Part shown: positions 57,301 through 64,000 of the stretch, one piece after another
Position numbering within the stretch: the first letter of the stretch is position 1
How the letters are laid out: the number at the start of each line of letters is the position of its first letter
DNA from: Megachile rotundata
Lineage: Eukaryota > Arthropoda > Insecta > Hymenoptera > Megachilidae
Direction of reading: 5' to 3'
Assembly: GCF_050947335.1 (NCBI RefSeq)
Contig: NW_027473327.1
Span: 2,046,001-2,110,000, forward strand
DNA: 64,000 nucleotides
The notes under the pieces: model-generated
What the model was told of the DNA's origin: nothing
Seen by the model: only the letters and a program-made list of their open reading frames with translations
Database searches by the model: none
Made by a program: the position numbers and the translations under genes

Positions 57301-60300
57301 TGTATGATTGTGATTGTATGATTGTGATTGTATGATTGTGATAGTATGATTGTGATAGTATGACTGTGATTGTATGACTGTGATTGTATGATTGTGATTG
57401 TATGATTGTGATTGTCTGATTGTGGTTGTATGATTGTGATTGTATGATTGTGATTGTATGATTGTGATTGTATGACTGTGATTGTATGATTGTGATTGTG
57501 TGATTGCGATTGTATGATTGCGATTGTATGATTGTGATTGTATGATTGTGATTGTATGATTGTGATTGTATGACTGTGATTGTATGATTGTGATTGTATG
57601 ATTGTGATTGTATGATTAGGATTGTGTGATTGTGATAGTGTGATTGTGATTGTATGATTGTGATTGTATGATTGTGATTGGTTGATTGTAATTGTATGAT
57701 AGCGATTGTATGATTGTGATTGTATGATTGTGATTGTATGATTGTGATTGTATGATTGTGATTGTATGACTGTGATTGTATGATTGTGATTGTGCAATTG
57801 TGATTGTACGATTGTGATTGTACGATTGTGATTGTATGATTGTGATTGTATGATTGTGATTGTATGATTGTGATTGTATGATTGTATTTGGGAGATTGTA
57901 TTTTGGAGATTGTAATTGTATGATTGTGATTGTATGATTATGATTGTATGATTGTGATAGTATGATTGTGATTGTAAGGTTGTGATTGCATGACTGTGAT
58001 TGTATGATTGTGATTGTATGATTGTGATTGTATGATTAGGATTGTATGATTGTGATAGTATGATTGTGATTGTATGATTGTGATTGTATGATTGTGATTG
58101 TATGATTGTATTTGGGAGATTGTATTTTGGAGATTGTAATTGTATGATTGCGATTGTATGATTGTGATTGTATGATTGTGATTGTATGATTGTGATCGTA
58201 TGATTGTGATCGTATGATTCTGATTGTATGATTGTGATTGTATGGTTGTGATTGTATGATTGTGATTGTATGATTGTAATTGTATGATTATGATTGTATG
58301 ATTGTGATTGTATGATTGTGATGGTTTGATTGTGATTGTATGATTGCGATATTATGATTGTGATTGTATGATTGTGGTTGTATGATTGTGATTGTATGAT
58401 TGTATTTGGGAGATTGTGATTGTATGATTGCGATTGTATGATTGTGATTGCGTGATTGTGATTGTATGATTGCGATTGTATGATTGTGATTGTATGGTTG
58501 TGATTGTATGATTGTGATGGTATGATTGTGATTGTATGATTGCGATAGTATGATTGTGATTGTATGATTGTGATTGCATGATTGTGATTGTATGATTGTG
58601 ATTGTATGATTGTGATTGCATGATTGTGATTGTATGATTGAGATTGTATGATTGTGATGGTTTGATTGTGATTGTATGATTGCGATATTATGATTGTGAT
58701 TGTATGATTGTGGTTGTATGATAGTGATTGTATGATTGTATTTGGGAGATTGTGATTGTATGATTGCGATTGTATGATTGTGATTGCGTGATTGTGATTG
58801 TATGATTGCGATTGTATGATTGTGATTGTATGGTTGTGATTGTATGATTGTGATGGTATGATTGTGATTGTATGATTGCGATAGTATGATTGTGATTGTA
58901 TGATTGTGATTGTATGATTGTGACTGTATGATTGTGATTGTATGATTGTGATTGCGTGATTGTGATTGTATGATTGTGATTGCGTGATTGTGATTGTATG
59001 ATTGCGATTGTATGATTGTGATTGTATGATTGTGATTGTATGATTGTGATAGTATGATTGTGATAGTATGACTGTGATTGTATGACTGTGATTGTATGAT
59101 TGTGATTGTATGATTGTGATTGCGTGATTGTGATTGTATCATTGCGATTGTATGATTGTGATTGTATGGTTGTGATTGTATGATTGTGATGGTATGATTG
59201 TGATTGTATGATTGCGATAGTATGATTGTGATTGTATGATTGTGATTGTATGATTGTGACTGTATGATTGTGATTGTATGATTGTGATTGCATGATTGTG
59301 ATTGTATGATTGAGATTGTATGATTGTGATGGTTTGATTGTGATTGTATGATTGCGATATTATGATAGTGATTGTATGATTGTGGTTGTATGATAGTGAT
59401 TGTATGATTGTATTTGGGAGATTGTGATTGTATGATTGCGATTGTATGATTGTGATTGCGTGATTGTGATTGTATGATTGCGATTGTATGATTGTGATTG
59501 TATGGTTGTGATTGTATGATTGTGATGGTATGTTTGTGATTGTATGATTGCGATAGTATGATTGTGATTGTATGATTGTGATTGTATGATTGTGACTGTA
59601 TGATTGTGATTGTATGATTGTGATTGCGTGATTGTGATTGTATGATTGTGATTGCGTGATTGTGATTGTATGATTGCGATTGTATGATTGTGATTGTATG
59701 ATTGTGATTGTATGATTGTGATAGTATGATTGTGATAGTATGACTGTGATTGTATGACTGTGATTGTATGATTGTGATTGTATGATTGTGATTGTCTGAT
59801 TGTGGTTGTATGATTGTGATTGTATGATTGTGATTGTATGATTGTGATTGTATGACTGTGATTGTATGATTGTGATTGTGTGATTGCGATTGTATGATTG
59901 GGATTGTATGATTGTGATTGTATGATTGTGATTGCATGATTGTGATTGTATGATTGTGATTGTATGACTGTGATTGTATGATTGTGATTGTATGATTGTG
60001 ATTGTATGATTAGGATTGTGTGATTGTGATAGTGTGATTGTGATTGTATGATTGTGATTGTATGATTGTGATTGTCTGATTGTGGTTGTATGATTGTGAT
60101 TGTATGATTGTGATTGTATGATTGTGATTGTATGACTGTGATTGTATGATTGTGATTGTGTGATTGCGATTGTATGATTGCGATTGTATGATTGTGATTG
60201 TATGATTAGGATTGTGTGATTGTGATAGTATGATTGTGATTGTATGATTGTGATTGTATGATTGTGATTGTATGATTGTGATTGTATGATTGTGATTGTA

Positions 60301-61094
60301 TGATTGTATTTGGGAGATTGTATTTTGGAGATTGTAATTGTATGATTGCGATTGTATGATTGTGATAGTATGATTGTGATTGTATGATTGTGATTGTATG
60401 ATTGTGATTGTATGACTGTGATTGTATGATTGTGATTGTGCGATTGTGATTGTACGATTGTGATTGTACGATTGTGATTGTATGATTGTGATTGTATGAT
60501 TATGATTGTATGATTGTGATAGTATGATTGTGATTGTAAGATTGTGATTGCATGACTGTGATTGTATGATTGTGATTGTATGATTGTGATTGTATGATTA
60601 GGATTGTATGATTGTGATAGTATGATTGTGATTGTATGATTGTGATTGTATGATTGTGATTGTATGATTGTATTTGGGAGATTGTATTTTGGAGATTGTA
60701 ATTGTATGATTGCGATTGTATGATTGTGATTGTATGATTGTGATTGTATGATTGTGATCGATTGATTGTGATCGTATGATTGTGATTGTATGATTGTGAT
60801 TGTATGGTTGTGATTGTATGATTGTGATTGTATGATTGTAATTGTATGATTATGATTGTATGATTGTGATTGTATGATTGTATTTGGGAGATTGTATATT
60901 GGAGATTGTAATTGTATGATTGCGATTGTATGATTGTGATTGTATGATTGTGATTGTATGATTGTGATTGTATGACTGTGATTGTATGATTGTGATTGGG
61001 CGATTGTGATTGTACGATTGTGATTGTACGATTGTGATTGTATGATTGTGATTGTATGATTGTGATTGTATGATTGTGATTGTATGATTGTGAT
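54301..61094 (+). repeat. GATGATTTG-type segment region, right part
   Basis: Solo TTTGGGAG pairs 336 bp apart (54451/54787, 56663/56999, 58399/58735) each start closely similar 1-2 kb units. The units starting near 54.3 and 56.5 kb (offset 2,212 bp or 158 units) share ATTGGG after the solo, TATGTTTG and a TACGACTG start. Two segments share the odd GGTTGATTGTAATTG run near 55,250 and 57,680. Blocks lie at 55445, 56341, 57881, 58105, 60303, 60667 and 60877. GATGATTTG gives way to GATGGTTTG after about 57 kb. No gene is visible. Confidence 0.8.
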
Positions 61095-62088
61095 TGTATG
61101 ATTGTGATTGCGTGATTGTGATTGTATGATTGGGATTGTATGATTGTGATTGTATGATTGTGATTGTATGATTGTGATATTATGATTGAGATAGTATGAC
61201 TGCGATTGTATGACTGTGATTGTATGATTGTGATTGTATGATTGTGATTGTCTGATTGTGGTTGTATGATTGTGATTGTATGATTGTGATCCTATGATTG
61301 TGATTGTATGATTATGATTGTATGATTGTGATTGCATGATTGTGATTGTATGATTGTGATAATATGATTGCGAATGTATGATTGGGATTGTATGTCTGTG
61401 ATTGTATGATTGTGATTGTATGATTGTGATTGTATGATTGTGATAGTATGATTGTGATTGTAAGATTGTGATTGTATGATTGCGATTGTATGATTGCGAT
61501 TGTATGATTGTGATTGTATGATTGTGATTGTATGATTGTGATTGTATGATTGTGATTGTATGATTGTGATTGTATGATTGTGATTGTATGATTGTGATTG
61601 TATGATTGTAATTGTATGATTATGATAGTATGATTGTGATTGTAAGATTGTGGTTGTATGACTGTGATTGTATGATTGTGATTGTATGATTGTGATTGTA
61701 TGATTAGGATTGTATGATTGTGATAGTATGATTGTGATTGTATGATTGTGATTGTATGATTGTGATTGTATGATTGTGATTGTATGATTGCATTTGGGAG
61801 ATTGTATTTTGGAGATTGTAATTGTATGATTGCGATTGTATGATTGGGATTGTATGATTGTGATTGTATGGTTGTGATTGTATGATTGTGATGGTATGAT
61901 TGTGATTGTATGATTGTGATTGTATGATTGTGATAGTATGATTGTGATTGTATGATTGTGATTGCGTGATTGTGATTGTAAGCTTGCAATTGTATGATTG
62001 TGATTGTATAATTGTGATTGTATGATTGTGATAGTATGATTGTGATTGTATGATTGTGATTGTATGATTGTGATAGTATGATTGTGAT
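61095..62088 (+). repeat. Terminal triplicated unit T1 (994 bp)
   Basis: It starts at a GCGTG monomer followed by ATTGGG (61129). Marks include GATATTATG, TCTGATTGTGG, GATCCTATG (61291), GATAATATG, GCGAATG, TATGTCTG and a GCATTTGGG block at 61787. The GCGTG/ATTGGG mark recurs 994 bp (71 units) later. The order GATATTATG, TCTG, GATAATATG, GCGAATG relates T to segment E. Confidence 0.82.
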
Positions 62089-62998
62089 TGTATGATTGTG
62101 ATTGCGTGATTGTGATTGTATGATTGGGATTGTATGATTGTGATTGTATGATTGTGATTGTGTGATTGTGATATTATGATTGTGATAGTATGACTGTGAT
62201 TGTATGACTGTGATTGTATGATTGTGATTGTATGATTGTGATTGTCTGATTGTGGTTGTATGATTGTGATTGTATGATTGTGATCGAATGGTTGTGATTG
62301 TATGATTATGATTGAATGATTGTGATTGCATGATTGTGATTGTATGATTGTGATAATATGATTGCGAATGTATGATTGTGATTGTATGATTGTGATTGTA
62401 TGATTGTGATAGTATGATTGTGATAGTATGACTGGGATTGTATGACTGTGATTGTATGATTGTGATTGTATGATTGTGATTGCGTGATTGTGATTGTATG
62501 ATTGGGATAGTATGATTGTGATTGTAAGATTGTGATTGCATGACTGTGATTGTATGATTGTGATTGTATGATTAGGATTGTATGATTGTGATAGTATGAT
62601 TGTGATTGTATGATTGTGATTGTATGATTGTGATTGTATGATTGTGATTGCATGATTGTGATTGTATGATTGAGATTGCATGATTTTGTATGTATGATTG
62701 TGATTGTATGATTGTGATTGTGCGATTGTGATTGTACGATTGTGATTGTACGATTGTGATTGTATGATTGTGATTTTATGATTATGATGGAACGATTGTG
62801 ATTGCATGATTGTGATTGTATGATTGTGATTGCATGATTTTGAATGTATGATTGTGATTGTATGATTGTGATTGTATGATTGTGATTGTATGATTGTGAT
62901 TGTATGATTGTGATTGTATGATTGTGATTGTATGACTGTGATTGTATGATTGTGATTGTATGATTGTGATTGTATGATTGTGATTGTATGATTGTGAC
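62089..62998 (+). repeat. Terminal triplicated unit T2 (910 bp, hybrid)
   Basis: The ATTGGG mark at 62123 is followed 910 bp (65 units) later by that of T3. It has GATCGAATGG (62285) where T1 and T3 have GATCCTATG. Its right half carries GATTTTGTATG, a GTGCG/TACG/TACG trio and GATGGAACG rather than the GCATTTGGG block, so this half seems to come from a C/E-type segment. Confidence 0.8.
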
Positions 62999-64000
62999 TG
63001 TATGATTGTGATTGCGTGATTGTGATTGTATGATTGGGATTGTATGATTGTGATTGTATGATTGTGATTGTATGATTGTGATATTATGATTGTGATAGTA
63101 TGACTGTGATTGTATGACTGTGATTGTATGATTGTGATTGTATGATTGTGATTGTCTGATTGTGGTTGTATGATTGTGATTGTATGATTGTGATCCTATG
63201 ATTGTGATTGTATGATTATGATTGTATGATTGTGATTGCATGATTGTGATTGTATGATTGTGATAATATGATTGCGAATGTATGATTGGGATTGTATGTC
63301 TGTGATTGTATGATTGTGATTGTATGATTGTGATTGTATGATTGTGATAGTATGATTGTGATTGTAAGATTGTGATTGTATGTCTGTGATTGTATGATTG
63401 CGATTGTATGATTGTGATTGTATGATTGTGATTGTATGATTCTGATTGTATGATTGTGATTGTATGATTGTGATTGTATGATTGTGATTGTATGATTGTG
63501 ATTGTATGATTGTGATTGTATGATTGTAATTGTATGATTATGATAGTATGATTGTGATTGTAAGATTGTGGTTGTATGACTGTGATTGTATGATTGTGAT
63601 TGTATGATTGTGATTGTATGATTAGGATTGTATGATTGTGATAGTATGATTGTGATTGTATGATTGTGATTGTATGATTGTGATTGTATGATTGTGATTG
63701 TATGATTGCATTTGGGAGATTGTATTTTGGAGATTGTAGTTGTATGATTGCGATTGTATGATTGGGATTGTATGATTGTGATTGTATGATTGTGATTGTA
63801 TGATTGTGATTGTATGATTGTGATTGTATGATAGCGATTGTATGATTATGATTGTATGATTGTGATTGTATGATTATGATTGTATGGTTGTGATTGTATG
63901 ATTGTGATGGTATGATTGTGATTGTATGATTGCGATATTATGATTGTGATTGTATGATTGTGATTGTATGATAGCGATTGTATGATTATGATTGTATGAT
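62999..64000 (+). repeat. Terminal triplicated unit T3 (continues past the window)
   Basis: Matches T1 closely: GATCCTATG at 63195 (1,904 bp or 136 units from 61291) and GCATTTGGG block at 63705 (1,918 bp from 61787, one unit more). It shares GATCCTATG, GGGATTGTATGTCTG and a GTGGTTG after TAAG with T1. The array continues to the last base, so the right edge is unknown. Confidence 0.8.

Larger units (their letters stand above)
303..59420 (+). repeat. Solo TTTGGGAG monomer, second landmark type, about 31 copies
   Basis: Here ATTGTATTTGGGAG is followed directly by an ordinary monomer, without the TTTTGGAG and ATTGTA partners. Starts are 303, 933, 5147, 7611, 12175, 13113, 17627, 21981, 23479, 26195, 30491, 34173, 36077, 36413, 40221, 43413, 44785, 46661, 47487, 48697, 50755, 51693, 53163, 54451, 54787, 55837, 56663, 56999, 58399, 58735 and 59407. 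Four pairs sit exactly 336 bp (24 units) apart: 36077/36413, 54451/54787, 56663/56999 and 58399/58735. Most copies are followed at fixed distances by GCGTG, GATGG and then GCGATAG or GCGGTAG monomers, so each marks one higher-order segment. Confidence 0.9.
849..63746 (+). repeat. Three-monomer landmark block (TTTGGGAG / TTTTGGAG / ATTGTA-type), about 70 scattered copies
   Basis: Three adjacent variant monomers travel together: ATTGTATTTGGGAG, ATTGTATTTTGGAG and ATTGTAATTGTATG, 42 bp in all and in register with the array. Starts I placed include 1171, 1381, 1773, 4251, 6365, 7275, 8367, 10271, 12805, 15877, 18733, 18957, 21645, 22275, 24263, 25859, 26713, 26993, 30155, 31023, 31415, 32983, 33655, 34593, 34831, 35041, 35475, 35755, 36819, 39885, 40753, 41131, 44477, 46339, 47025, 48187, 48397, 48921, 49299, 49523, 50223, 50433, 51133, 52645, 52855, 54129, 55445, 56341, 57881, 58105, 60303 and 60667. 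Private variants occur: GCATTTGGG at 2459, 9053, 32003, 41719, 61787 and 63705; GGATTTGGG at 10775; TTTTGAAG at 19279; TACTTGGG at 44267; TATATTGG at 60877; and a block reduced to TTTTGGAG at 37043. These variants are good tags for tracing which HOR copies share ancestry. Confidence 0.93.
1..64000 (+). repeat. 14-bp minisatellite/satellite array filling the whole window
   Basis: Every part of the window can be parsed into 14-bp units with + strand consensus ATTGTGATTGTATG. The unit divides into two related halves, ATTGTG and ATTGTATG, which share ATTGT. Common substitutions are T to C at unit position 5 (ATTGCG), T to A, C or G at 9 (GATAG, GATCG, GATGG), T to C at 11 (GCATG), TA to CG at 11-12 (GCGTG), T to C at 13 (TACG), G to A at 4 (ATTATG) and T to C at 2 (ACTGTG). 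Monomer starts fall at positions equal to 9 modulo 14 up to 15,016, 1 modulo 14 from 15,023, 13 modulo 14 from 27,257 and 5 modulo 14 from 48,571. No flanking unique DNA is visible at either end. There is no gene-like stretch anywhere. A eukaryotic satellite is inferred from the array length; the family and species are not recognised. Confidence 0.98.

Noticed and set aside
200..63241. Dozens of long minus-strand reading frames (up to 732 codons) with QSQSYNHNHTITII-type repeats
   Set aside because: The minus consensus has no stop codon, so all three frames are open by composition. Frames overlap one another, begin at chance GCATG variants and end at chance TTA, CTA or TCA variants. There is no non-repetitive domain, signal peptide, splice pattern or codon-phase constraint.
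849..63746. G-quadruplex potential of the TTTGGGAG blocks
   Set aside because: Each block has a single GGG and one GG tract, and blocks are 200 bp or more apart, so four closely spaced G-tracts are not available.
1..64000. CRISPR-like array of short repeats
   Set aside because: There are no unique spacers. Repeats are directly adjacent 14-mers and no cas-like gene exists in the window.
1..64000. Telomeric repeat array
   Set aside because: The G/T-rich strand suggests telomere-like asymmetry, but the 14-bp unit lacks the G-tracts of known telomere repeats, is far more variable, and shows nested higher-order structure.
1..64000. Promoter, ribosome-binding or terminator sites
   Set aside because: TATA-like and AT-rich matches occur in almost every unit because of the repeat composition. 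No site is distinct from the background and there is no gene for it to serve.
1..64000. Window as a pure assembly or sequencing artefact
   Set aside because: Collapsed or stuttered artefacts would give identical units. Here rare variants recur in consistent order across several copies, with copy-specific changes. Some local copy-number error is still possible and cannot be excluded without reads.

Overview
The whole 64 kb window is one uninterrupted tandem array of a 14-bp minisatellite. Its + strand consensus is ATTGTGATTGTATG (reverse complement CATACAATCACAAT). About 4,570 units fit in the window. The array runs off both ends, so its true length and its flanks are unknown. I see no genuine protein-coding gene, RNA gene, transposable element, CRISPR array or ordinary unique DNA. 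An array of this length and period points to eukaryotic satellite or heterochromatin-like DNA, but nothing in the sequence identifies the species. The consensus is 29% GC and has no C on the + strand.

The monomers differ by point substitutions, and the variants come in fixed orders that make larger, higher-order repeats (HORs). Two landmark arrangements stand out. One is a three-monomer block containing TTTGGGAG, then TTTTGGAG, then an ATTGTA-type monomer (about 70 sites). The other is a solo TTTGGGAG monomer (about 31 sites). Using these and rarer variants as markers, the layout is as follows. Positions 1-3.36 kb are repeated at 7.31-10.03 kb. About 10-21 kb is a mosaic of H, G and C segments. 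About 21-33 kb holds more copies of the A-head, C and E segments. Positions 28.5-33.05 kb are repeated at 38.3-43.4 kb, exactly 9,730 bp apart over most of their length. About 43.4-60 kb is dominated by a roughly 350-bp segment marked by the variant GATGATTTG. About 61.1-64 kb is a triplication of a 0.9-1.0 kb unit. One 1.3-1.6 kb segment (F) at about 5 kb has close relatives about 40 and 48 kb away.

Net register is almost perfectly preserved: at more than 100 landmarks I can place only three steps that are not multiples of 14 bp, at about 15.02, 27.25 and 48.56 kb. All other size differences between HOR copies are whole numbers of monomers. This fits expansion by in-register unequal exchange or replication slippage.

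The minus strand is open in all three frames only because the consensus has no TAA, TAG or TGA on that strand. The long repetitive QSQSYNHNHTITII reading frames are by-products of the satellite and are not annotated as genes. No undescribed functional system can be supported here. What deserves a second look is the array's structure: nested HORs, near-perfect register, extreme strand asymmetry, TpG/CpG variant pattern and a frame-independent peptide.
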